A DNA stretch of 64,000 nucleotides from Vitellaria paradoxa (taxonomy: Eukaryota; Streptophyta; Magnoliopsida; Ericales; Sapotaceae). A program made the translations under genes and the position numbers. The notes under the pieces are model-generated. The model saw only the letters and a program-made list of their open reading frames with translations, was not told where the DNA came from and did no database searches. This document shows positions 47,487-57,673 of this stretch, piece by piece. Numbering within the stretch: position 1 is the stretch's first letter; each line of letters opens with the position of its first letter. The DNA is taken from NCBI GenBank assembly GCA_019916065.1, contig CM034236.1, forward strand, positions 50,310,690-50,374,689, given 5' to 3'.

Positions 47487-49793
47487 CTACGTCCAGCTGA
47501 TCGCAACAGGGCTTCCGACGACGTGCTTTCCATCGGACCACTCGATACGTCCGAAGCTAAACGAATTCGACGGCATCGACCCCGCCGTGAATGTCACCGT
47601 ATAAGACTTCTTCTCATTCATCTGCGTAAAACTCAACGTCTCCGGCTCAACCGATACCTTAACCGACTCGCTTTGCATGTTAACCGAGACTTTGTACGTT
47701 GATGCCGAGCCGACGTTGGTGAGCGTTCGCAAATACTTCAACACCGTCGATCCTCCGCCGCCCATTCGTGCGCTTTGGAGAGATACGGAGAAAGAAGGGT
47801 AGTTCAGATCGGTGACGCTGTATTTCTTGGTTGGGTCACACGTGAAGTTCCTCTTCGCCAGTGTGCGAATCTGGAAAGCCGAGTAGTTTAAGGCGCAGAG
47901 GAATCCCAAGTAATCATTGACGTCCAAATCGTATACGAGTCCAGGATTGAGCGCTGATACTGGGTCCACGTGTCCGGCGCCGTGATCGAACGGAGTAGAA
48001 GGCTTTCCAGTGGCGCTGTCTTGGAGTGATTTACCATTTTTGTAGGCCGAGTAGGCCGTGGTCATGAGAGCAGACCGTATTGCTGCAGGGCTCCATTCCG
48101 GATGCGCCGCCTTCAGCAGCGCCGCGAGGCCGCTCAGGTGCGGGCACGACATGGAGGTGCCGGAGATGATGTTAAAACCCACGCGTCTATCGTCCACCGT
48201 CAACCCCGTAGGTCCAACCGAGCCTGACCAGCTAGCTATGATGTTGACACCTGGCGCAATCACGTCAGGCTTCAGTATTTCCGGCGTGATTGTGTTTGGC
48301 CCTCTTGAACTGAATGCCGCCACCACCGGCGACGGTTCAATCCCCAATTTCGTCCCTTCGAATAAAATCGTAACCGTCGGGTTGGGATCTGAGAATAGGT
48401 AGTTCTTCATAGCATCGCCGGATTTCTGACCCACCGCAGTAGCCGGTAATAGATGGGCATCCGCCACTAGCTCCTCCCCATTAGCCGCCGTGTTGGCTAA
48501 CACCATCCCAGCCCCACCGGCTGCTTTTACCACAGCCCCCTTCTGAACCCTAGGATTTAACCCACGGTTACACAACACGATTTTACCGTTAACTTTCTCA
48601 GGAATCAACGTGCCCATCATACAAAGATTACCGTTTGTAGCATTACTGGCGTTTCCAGCGTAAACAAACGGAAGCATTTTGCTCGGCAACGACTTACCAC
48701 TGTAGAGCGACATCCCTGAGAACTTCAACCCGTTGCCAAGACTAACTTGCGCCGGGAAGTCACGGTCCAAAGTTCCGGCACCAACGGTGGTGATCCATGG
48801 TGCCACGTTGGAAAGGCTGAACTGACTGGGCCCCGCATTACCGGCGGAGCACGACACCAGAATTCCCCTCTCCATTGCCGCGAAGGCTCCGATTGCGACG
48901 GTGTCTCTGTAATAATCAGACATTCCTCCACCAAGAGACAAAGAGAGAACGTTGACGTTGTCTTCAATTGCTTTGTCAATCGCCGCCAGTATATCTGCAC
49001 TGAAGCATCCTCCAATCCAGCACACTTTGTAGACTGCGACCCTTGCGCGCGTGGCCATGCCACGCGCCGTCCCTTCAGCATAACCAAATAGACTAGCGTT
49101 GGCGACGACTGAACCTGCGGCCGTGCTGGAGGTGTGGGTTCCGTGGCCGTCGTCGTCCCTCGGCGATCTGGACTCCTTCGATTCGTCGACCGGGCCCAAG
49201 GTGGCCTCGTAACCTTTCGAGAAGAACCTTGCACCGATGAGCTTTCGGTTACAGTTGGACGCAGTGAAATTGGTACCTGACTCGCACGCACCTTTCCACG
49301 AACTGGGAATCGGTCCGAGTCCTGTATCGTCGAAGCTCTTGCTTTCCGGCCAAACACCTGTATCCAACACTCCCACTATTACATCACTCACTGAGTCAGA
49401 CTCAGTGAAAAAATCAGCGCTCTTATCGATGCCGAGAAACTCAGGAGTCCTTGTAGTGTGAAGCTCGTATTTCTCCTCGGGAAATACAGAGAGAATCCCG
49501 GGTTGATTTCCGAGGGCACGAGCCTCGTCCTCCGTCAATCTCGTGGAAAATCCATGGATCACGTTGTTGTAGGTATAGAGCATCTCAGCTGAGTCAGAGA
49601 CAGATTTGAGAGACGAGTCATACCAGAGGCTGTGGTCATCGAAACGCGCCGGCATTTCGGATTTCGCCATATGAACTATGTACGTCTTTTTCTGTACATT
49701 CCTCGTCTTCTCTACTAATGCCTGTGAGAAGTGGCATAGATCCAGAACCACAAATACCATTACAAATTTCATCAAGAGAATTTTCTTCTCCAT
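47487..49793 (-). CDS. SBT1.7: Subtilisin-like serine protease, SBT1.7/ARA12 type
   Basis: Intronless, 768 aa, full length for the family. Order: hydrophobic signal peptide (about 5-25), I9 propeptide (about 36-113, starts [13 protein letters not shown]), S8 peptidase domain with catalytic Asp144 ([10 protein letters not shown]), His217 ([15 protein letters not shown]), oxyanion Asn319 (SCSAGNAGP) and Ser547 (GTSMSCPH), PA insert (about 365-470), and a C-terminal Fn3-like domain ending GSPVAISWT. Secreted to the cell wall; in Arabidopsis SBT1.7 is needed for seed-coat mucilage release, where it affects pectin methylesterase activity. Sequence similarity to At5g67360 is high along the whole length, including the [12 protein letters not shown] insert. 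No defects seen. It lies next to CGLD27, as in Arabidopsis. The 5' leader is GA/CT-rich, and a large hairpin element begins about 208 bp upstream. Confidence 0.97.
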   Translation of the reverse strand: MEKKILLMKFVMVFVVLDLCHFSQALVEKTRNVQKKTYIVHMAKSEMPARFDDHSLWYDSSLKSVSDSAEMLYTYNNVIHGFSTRLTEDEARALGNQPGILSVFPEEKYELHTTRTPEFLGIDKSADFFTESDSVSDVIVGVLDTGVWPESKSFDDTGLGPIPSSWKGACESGTNFTASNCNRKLIGARFFSKGYEATLGPVDESKESRSPRDDDGHGTHTSSTAAGSVVANASLFGYAEGTARGMATRARVAVYKVCWIGGCFSADILAAIDKAIEDNVNVLSLSLGGGMSDYYRDTVAIGAFAAMERGILVSCSAGNAGPSQFSLSNVAPWITTVGAGTLDRDFPAQVSLGNGLKFSGMSLYSGKSLPSKMLPFVYAGNASNATNGNLCMMGTLIPEKVNGKIVLCNRGLNPRVQKGAVVKAAGGAGMVLANTAANGEELVADAHLLPATAVGQKSGDAMKNYLFSDPNPTVTILFEGTKLGIEPSPVVAAFSSRGPNTITPEILKPDVIAPGVNIIASWSGSVGPTGLTVDDRRVGFNIISGTSMSCPHLSGLAALLKAAHPEWSPAAIRSALMTTAYSAYKNGKSLQDSATGKPSTPFDHGAGHVDPVSALNPGLVYDLDVNDYLGFLCALNYSAFQIRTLAKRNFTCDPTKKYSVTDLNYPSFSVSLQSARMGGGGSTVLKYLRTLTNVGSASTYKVSVNMQSESVKVSVEPETLSFTQMNEKKSYTVTFTAGSMPSNSFSFGRIEWSDGKHVVGSPVAISWT

Positions 49794-50000
49794 CTCTCTG
49801 CCCTGAAGCTAGATTGCAAGATGGGAAATGGAGGAAGAGGGTTCCAACACTCTGCTTCTTAATAACCGAGTGGAATCAGAAAAGAAAAAGAGAACAACAA
49901 AGAGAGAAGTGAGGAAGGTGCTGGGCTGTAGGTTCTCTGAATGATTGCGTTAAAACAAAAAGAGAGAGCGCTCAGGAGAGGCGAGAGAGAGCTAATTAAT

Positions 50001-50363
50001 AAAGGGTGTATTTGTGTAGCTTTCATCACATGTATTCTTGCTTTTATCCACGCTTTGGAGTGAGAAAATGATAAGATAAAATAAAATAAAGTTATTTGTT
50101 CGAAATTGGTATAATTTTTAAAATTTTTTATTCTATTTGGTGCATCAAAATTTATTAAAATTAAATTTATTCTGTTTAGTGTATCAAAATTTATTAAAAT
50201 TTTAATTTAAATAAATTTTGATACACCAAACAAAATAAAAAATTTTAAAAATTACACCAATTTCGAGCATGTGACTTTATTTTATTTTATCTTATCATTT
50301 TCTCACTCCAAAGCGTGGATAAAAGCAAGAATACATGTGATGAAAGCTAAACAAATACCCTTT
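50001..50363. mobile_element. Foldback (hairpin) element, 363 bp, in the SBT1.7 promoter
   Basis: Left arm about 50001-50170 and right arm about 50190-50363 are near-perfect reverse complements (about 165 nt each, roughly ten mismatches or gaps). Matching blocks include CTTTCATCACATGTATTC, TTATCCACGCTTTGGAGTG and AGAAAATGATAAGATAAA. The ends read AAAGGGTGTATTTG and CAAATACCCTTT. The flanking trinucleotides are TAA and TTA, so no clean duplication. The arms share the GATAAAATAAAATAAAG style with other MITEs here. Confidence 0.9.
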
Positions 50364-50369
50364 AAAATT

Positions 50370-52030
50370 TATTAATTTTAATTAATTTTTTATAATTTTT
50401 TAATTAAATTTTTTTACATATTACTTTTATATCTTATTTTTTTTATTTTTGTGATACTTTTTATTAATTTTTTATCAACTAAATACACCCTTAACAGTTT
50501 TTTTCTGTTTTAGTGTTTTATCACTCCAAGCAGAGCCCCCACTCTGCTAATTTCTTTTGCTATTTGCGGTAATTGTTCTCAGAATTCAAACCTTTCGGCA
50601 TTTGCAGGGAAAGTGTCTTTACAGTCCCACCTCCTTTGTTCGCCACTCTCTGCTTTGGACCCGCAACAATAGAACAAAAAATGGGTCAGCGTGGGAGGCC
50701 TATGATCTGGATGATGCTTCTGTTCATTGTACGTTTCTAGCCGTTTGATCGCCAACGGTTAAATTTTTGCGGACTTCCAAAAGCTTAAAGATGACTGTTA
50801 TATCTCGGAGTTGCCCCCTTTGGGTTCACGGGTCTCTGTAATGTTAAAATTATATTCTAAACAAAGTGGGTAAGTGTTGATGTGGAAGTCCTACCCGCCA
50901 ACCAAACCTCCTTTTTACACCTCTACTTAAAACGGTCACAGTGACTTTGAAGCGGTGAGGTTCCTGTGCGGTACGGATGCAACTTCAATTTTTACGCGTT
51001 GTACCATTTTCAATGGGTAGCGTGGGGCCAGTTGGTCACATGCGATTTGAAATATGAAAGAAAAAAAGGATGAAACGTCCGAAAGCGTGTGACTTGAGTT
51101 CTTTAACGCATGTAAGCTCTGTTTGTTTGAGGTACGGCCATTTGGGCCACTAATGAGTGTTTTGAGACATAAATTTTTAATAATTTTAAATATTTTTTAA
51201 TTAGTTATAATTTTTGATATATTAGATAAAAAAATAGTAATTTTTTATAATTTGATAAAATTTTTAATAACATTTGGTCTTTTTAGTAACTTTTAATAAT
51301 TTTTAACAACTTTTGGTAATTTTTAAGTTGAGAAGTTATTGTAATAGAGTAGAAAAGTGATAAAAATTGGTAATTGATAAAAGTTGGTAATTTACCCAAC
51401 ACTCTAAAATCAAAAATTGATAATTTTTGACTAAAAATTTTGCCACCAGATACCTCCTAAAAAGAAATTGCAAAAAATTAACCTTTATCGAATTTCTTGA
51501 GTGGTGTTTCAAGGACCAAAACTTGTAAATTTTTATAATTTTTTTTTTATAAATTTTGGCTATTTTTGTAACCTTGCGTGCATTTATAATTTTTACTAAT
51601 TTTTCTTTAAAATTGACACAGCATACAAAAATCATTTGAACAGGTCATTCGACCAAATTTAAACAAATCCTATCAATTTAAAAATTCGACACAACATATA
51701 AAACTATTCGAACGAATCATTGAATCACATTCGAATGGATCCTATCAAAAATTTTGAATTTGTCTTCCAAATATAAAAATGTAATTGATACATTATATTT
51801 TTTTCAACTTTTTGTCTTTCAAATTCCCCTTTAGACTTTCTCCATCAAATACATTTCTCATTTTTATCATTTTTTTAACTTTTATCAATTTTTACTAATT
51901 TTTTTAATTCTTTTTAACTTTTACAAATTTTTACCAAATATTTAACTAACAACCAAAGTGACATGCGTCATTTTTTTTTTTTGGTGCAAAGTTGAACTTT
52001 ATTTATTTATTTTTTTGAACCCAAATGTCC
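50370..52030. other. Intergenic, no gene recognised
   Basis: A GC-balanced unique stretch at 50520-51130 is followed by repetitive TTTTAATAATTTTTAAC-like sequence. No gene supported; the short frames at 50557 and 51336 are unconvincing. Confidence 0.5.
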
Positions 52031-52036
52031 TTAATT

Positions 52037-52265
52037 AGGAGTGTTTGGTTTACCAACTTTGACAAAAAAATACTAATAAAATAAAATTATTATTCTTTTT
52101 TTCCACTTTATTTTACTTTTATCATTTAGTTGAAATATTTTTAATTTTTATCAAAATTTCCAAATGATTTTTACTTTTTACCAAATACTTTACACGCAAC
52201 CAAAATGATAGGTATCAAAATTTATGTGCATAATTGACAAAAGTATATCTTGCCAAACGGCTCCT
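52037..52265. mobile_element. MITE-like element
   Basis: Ends AGGAGTGTTTGG and CCAAACGGCTCCT are inverted over about 229 bp; the interior is A/T-rich. Target duplication not identified. Confidence 0.45.
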
Positions 52266-52774
52266 TGTAGTGCATTTCAAACTCAACTGTCGTCTAGCTG
52301 TGACTCACGCACATTATTTCGCGCGGTTTACTTCTTGTAGAGGCGCCTGGCGTGGGAACCGTGACTAGAAAAAAAAATCCAAGAAGAGTAAATTAAGTAG
52401 AAGATACGAAATCTTGGAGTTATCTTAATTAATAAAATATTAAATTTATTTTTTAATAGTCATTAGTTTAAATTTTTTCAAAGTTATTGAACCTTCACCT
52501 AATATTATTAACTTCAGGACTCCAAAAGTTAGTTAAGCACGCCTCAAACACCTTGACACATCAAAAAAAATTATAAGATATAAATGTACTTCCAAAAAAA
52601 ATATAAGTTAATTAGTTCAATGATATTTCAAAACAAAATCTTAATTAATAATAATTATTTGTATATATATATATATAATACATATGCTATCTATTCATCA
52701 AGGGGTGGCACACCAAACTTTGATTTTTATTAATTTAATTATTTGTATTAAATTCCGAGTTCCTTCTTAAATTA

Positions 52775-52899
52775 AGAGAATATTTGGATTGTCAAAAAAG
52801 TAAGATAATTTGAGACAATTTGTGAGTTCGTAATTTATATAATAAAATAAATAATAATAATTTTTAAAAATTTTCAAAAAAATTTAAAACGTCAAACTC
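52775..52899. mobile_element. Tourist-like MITE, 125 bp, TTA duplication
   Basis: Ends AGAGAATATTTGGATTGTC and GACGTTTTAAA-type complement (right end AAAACGTCAAACTC), flanked by TTA at 52772-52774 and 52900-52902. Core GTTCGTAATTTATATAATA is shared with the family at 44255. Confidence 0.55.
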
Positions 52900-53123
52900 T
52901 TAATTAAGTTCCGTGTAACGTTCATTGGCATGATTTGTGGATTTGTATTGGTAGAATTCGAATTTAAGGTTCCGAAAATACCAGTTCGCGTTTAGTTGCT
53001 ATCAATTCATGCAAGAAGTTTTATATATATGCATATATATATATATATATATACATGGTTTACGTATAGATTATATATATATTTACTATATATATTAATT
53101 GATGACCCACAAGTTTAAAATTA

Positions 53124-53264
53124 AGGTCACGTTTGGAGTAATGAAAAATATTAAAAAATGTAAAAAAAATTAAAATTTTTAAAAATTATTATTTTTTATT
53201 TTATTATAAAAATTATGAATCTTAATTTTATTAAATTTAATCACTTTTCACTTCAAACACTCTC
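53124..53264. mobile_element. Tourist-like MITE, 141 bp, TTA duplication
   Basis: Ends AGGTCACGTTTGGAGTAATG and CACTTCAAACACTCTC, flanked by TTA at 53121-53123 and 53265-53267. Confidence 0.65.
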
Positions 53265-53269
53265 TTAAT

Positions 53270-54559
53270 TGTCAGCTGATTGCGCTAATTGTCTACCGCC
53301 ATGGACAGAAAATGACAAACATTTTGGGCTTAATTTTCTGCCTGCAGCCTACACTTACCCTGCTGACAGATGGGCATACAATTTGTGACTTAAATCGGCA
53401 AAAATTTCCAGTTTTTGATTTTTTTGAAAAAAGATTAAGTTAATTTTAAACTTTTCTTTTTTTTTTTTTTTTGTAAAATAAGAGTGTACTAAATTTAATT
53501 TAAAAAAAGGCAAATAAAATAAGAGTGTAACTGAATTTAATTTAAAAAAAAGGCACAAAAGGCAAATTTTTTTGTTAAAACTAATTATAGAATCTAAGAA
53601 TCATTAGTGGACTCACTAATGGGTCCTCTTAATTTCTTGGATAAAAATTAAGGGACAAATAATATTGACTACCCATGAGATTTGAAACAAATACATAAAA
53701 TATCTTTATGATTTTTAAAATTATATTTATTATCCTTTTTAAATTATATTACAAATTCACTGCTAACATTAAATTGTTGTTAAGAGAGATAATGTGCAAA
53801 TGAACTCAGAAGGTCTAATTACCAAAAAAAAAAAAAAAACTCAGAAGGTCTTACATACGATCCATTCACCATTTGATTAAAAAAAAAAAAATTAGAAATC
53901 ATATAGTTAAAAACTGCACTAAATATTTCCACCTACACTGAGACACCTCGAAGATAATCCTGACAAATTCAAACATTCCAAAATTTTTTAGATAAATTTA
54001 GTTAAATATCTATGTGCTTAATTGCATATTCAGATTAAATTTCACTATATATTTACATTTAATAGTTTTTGAATGGTGATCAAGGACCATAAAAGCTCAA
54101 ATCAATGATTTGACTATCAACACAACTCAAAATTATTAAAAGATCATATACCTAAAACTTGATCATCAATCAAGTATAATTAGGCATTGATTAGGAGAAC
54201 TAAATCAAATTAGAAAAAATTCGTAGCATAATTTAAAAAGTACAAGTAAAAATGTAACTTCAAAAAGCACAGGAATACTTTGAATATTTTTATCAAACCT
54301 TATAGGTAATTAATGTAATTCATCCAAAGTTAAAATAGTATAGATGATGTACTTAGTTATATATAATAGTCCCGTATAATTTTAGTAAGAAAAATTAAAT
54401 ATCATATCTCTATTTTGTTTGTGAAGGCTCCCTCCTCCCACTCCCCCTCCCCCCCTCCCCCAAAAAAAAAAAACTAACTCTATTCTTTTTTAAGTCCTAT
54501 TCGCGTTTTTATATGTAATTTAACTTATAAACTCGTCTCCAAATATCAAATTATTAGTA
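53270..54559. other. Intergenic, no gene recognised
   Basis: A/T-rich with poly-A runs. A duplicated phrase AATAAGAGTGTA...TGAATTTAATTT occurs at 53478 and 53518, and a C-rich tract at 54430-54465. Confidence 0.5.
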
Positions 54560-55744
54560 ATTGCTGATGTCTAAAGGCATAAAAATATAATTTTGCATGT
54601 AGATAGGTCCAATTTAAATTTATAAAACAAACGTACACGAAAAAGTGTAAAAATGATCTATCAAAATAAAAATCACTAATCAAAAGAGATTATAGTATAA
54701 AATTTTATTATTGATTACAAATATTATCACATTTTTTAAAATATTAATTTAAAATCTTTAATATAAAAAGTATTCAAAAAAATATGGAAAGAGTTACAGA
54801 AAAAGAAAAATAATCTTAATTATTGAGTAAATCCAACAATTGAAGAAATCACAAATTCAAAATTTTAAATTTTCTTATAAAGGTACATAAATATAATTTG
54901 ACATGTGAATAGCTTAAATTTAAATTTATAAAGTAAACGAATATGAAAAAGTGTAAAAATAACCTATAAAAATAAAAATTACTAACAAAAAAAGATTAAG
55001 ATATAAAAAAAGTATATGTATTGAAAAAAGCACATTAAAATTAAAATTTTAATTTAAATGTTTATTTTTTTACAAATATTATCACATTTTTTAAAATATT
55101 AATTTAAAATATTTTATATAAATGTATTCAAAAAAAATATGGGAAGTAAAAATATATGAAAAGTGAGGGTCTGACTATTGAACAAATTTAACAGTTGAAA
55201 AAAATCTCAAATTTGAAATTTTAAACTTTCTTATTAGATAAATAACACAAAAAGTGTAAAAATATATGCATTTAAAAAGCACATTAAAATTAAAAATTTA
55301 ATTTAAATGTTTATTTTTTACAAATATTTCACATTTTTTAAAATACTAATTTAAAATCTTTTATACAAAAAATATGAAAAATATCGGAAAAATGAAAGAA
55401 AAAGAAAAATAATTCTGACCGTCAAGCAAAAAATTTCAAATTAAAAAATTTTAACTTCCTTATTATATAAATGACACAAAAGTTGTAAAAAATATATGTA
55501 TTTAAAATTTAAGTTTTAAACACATTTACATTAAAATTTTTATTAAAATTTTTATTTTTCATACAATTTTAAATAAAATTAAAATTTAAATATATTTTTT
55601 TAAATAAAAATTTCAGTTACATGTTGAATGTCAAAAGAAGAAAATCTCAACCCGCGAAAATTGGCCTTCGAGCCTTCACCATCCGCCAACGACGAGCCAC
55701 ACAGGACAAATGTCCAATCAACGTGAATGAATTTGTTATATAGA
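54560..55744 (-). mobile_element. Helitron-like repeat family, copy 4 with internal duplications
   Basis: Matches 5260-5890 closely and repeats its own modules: TATCACATTTTTTAAAAT at about 54725 and 55080, a variant near 55330, and GTGTAAAAATATATG-type phrases at 55255 and 55485. On the minus strand it starts TCTATATAACAAATTC at 55744, followed by less A/T-rich sequence with a TTTGTCC phrase, as in copy 1. Confidence 0.45.
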
Positions 55745-56019
55745 TAAATTCATGATCACGACTAATTTTGTCCGTTACAAATATTCTAAATCCACCATTG
55801 TCAAGATTTTCTGAAATTCAAGTCTGTCAATTCCCCGAGCCCAGCTAGTAATTGCTCGCCTAATCACAAGAATCAATGTTTGATCGATGACATTTGTAAT
55901 TCGTTTCATTTATTCATTCCTTTTCAATTTTCACATCCCAACAACTTTGTAATACAGATTATTACAAAGTTATATATATATACAGAAGAGTCGAGAACAA
56001 TAGTAATTTATAAATGTGC

Positions 56020-56450
56020 AGCTCTTCTTTTCTTGACACGACATATTTTAAAGATGTGTATGAGAATGTCTAACATTTTAAAAATGTGCATGAAAATACC
56101 AATAAAAAATGTACAAAGTATACAATATCTGATAAGAGGATCTACAGTGTGCGAACAAAAATAATGCATCATCAATTGACACATAAATTGACACAGTATG
56201 TGGGAATCAAATAGGTCATGAACTTGCCGTTTCTACTCTCTCAGTCCTCAACTGGTGACACTGATGACACCAAAAGTTATCTCACGCCAGAAAGGAATAG
56301 AAGAAACTCACCTTTTCTCTTCCTCCAACAGCACGTTTTAAAGTTCGTGTGTGAAAGTTTCTACGGGATACTGCACAAAACAAATAATATTTTCCCAAAA
56401 GGCCTATCATGTACGGACAAAAATAATGCATCATCATATTGTGCCACCTT
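56020..56450. repeat. Diverged direct repeat (two units about 260 bp apart)
   Basis: GAACAAAAATAATGCATCATC (56153) recurs as GGACAAAAATAATGCATCATC (56415), and ATTTTAAAG...GTGTATG recurs as GTTTTAAAG...GTGTGTG. The phrase ACGTTTTAAAG...CACAAAACAAATAATATTTTC resembles plant LTR-retrotransposon sequence. Relic of uncertain class. Confidence 0.5.
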
Positions 56451-56469
56451 TCTAAAATTTGGGAATTAG

Positions 56470-57065
56470 CAGAATAAAAGAAATTGTTGTCATGGGTGAT
56501 GGATGCTTGCGTAATAAAATATATCGAATGGCCTTCATAATGTCTTCTTCTCAAGAAGATAAGATTTCTCTCCTCAATTCAAGCAGAAAAATCATTTCAC
56601 GGGGGTTGGCAAATAGATATAGCATGAATCGATGATTGACGAACCTTTAATAATTGAAAGCGGCAATGATTTTTGGAATCTTGTGCGGCTACTGCTTTAC
56701 TGCCTGTGCTTGTCCAAGGCTACACAGTGCTCCCACCCACTACCCACAATACAAGGCTACAAGAAATTATATTTTCTGGTTAAAATAGTTATTTATTTAC
56801 AAGTGCAAAAATACATATCCAATATTATGGGGGATAGGGAGGGGACGAGTTTGAACTGGTCGCATGAGAATTTTTTAATAGTTTTTTTTTTTGCCCAAAA
56901 AAAGTTAAAAGGTCTACAGGGTACTCCACCGCTTTGTGGATTGTAGCAGTTGCTATGTGCAAATGGAAGCTAACAGTAACGTTCTTGGGTCTTTTCTCTT
57001 CATCTTCATCCGTGAAAGCCAGCTTTCTTTATTGATAATGCTGGCTTTCAGATGGTATTTTATAC

Positions 57066-57099
<34 letters not shown>

Positions 57100-57673
57100 C
57101 ACCTCTTCCAGTAATTATGAAAGCATCACAAGTCCAAAGAGGGACCAATTTGAAATCTGAAAAAAGGGACAGCTGCACATGCACCGTCATCTTTACACGT
57201 GGTTATCAATTTAATTTACAGCTAGCTACCCCAAAAAAAAAAAAAAAAAATGGATCTTCTTTGTCCAAAATGGTAACTATTATTTAAATCTACTATGTTC
57301 AGTTACTTAATTTTGTGATCCGTAACTTTTATTATTCTTGCTCTCGTACCCTCACAAGGTGATCTCTCGTTCACAATAGAATATGACATGTGAAACTAAG
57401 ATGTCATCGCAAGAATCAAATTACACATACTTTAATCGGCTAACTGAAAATGTTCGCTTAGTTTTGGTATAAATCAAAATGAACAATTATCTAATCATGA
57501 TTTTTATTTTATTTTATTGCGCGGGAACCTATTATGGATTTTAATTTTGAATCTAGAGAAGACATTATATCACTCTCCTTATGAACCATCTCTCCCATTA
57601 TCTCTTTACCGGTGATGATTGGTAAGGTAACTTGAACTTGTGAACATAGTCTGTGCCTTTTCGTCTTCTTTGA
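56470..57673. other. Intergenic, 3' flank of CGLD27
   Basis: No gene recognised. Contains a perfect 10-bp hairpin at 57014-57049 and an (AT)n run at 57070-57100. Confidence 0.5.
57014..57049. other. Perfect 10-bp stem hairpin
   Basis: GAAAGCCAGC at 57014-57023 pairs with GCTGGCTTTC at 57040-57049 across a 16-nt loop. It lacks a U-tract typical of terminators, and eukaryotic genes do not use those. It may be the heart of a small inverted-repeat element. Confidence 0.6.

Noticed and set aside
48725..49357. 210-codon frame inside SBT1.7
   Set aside because: A shadow in another frame of a highly conserved protease coding sequence.
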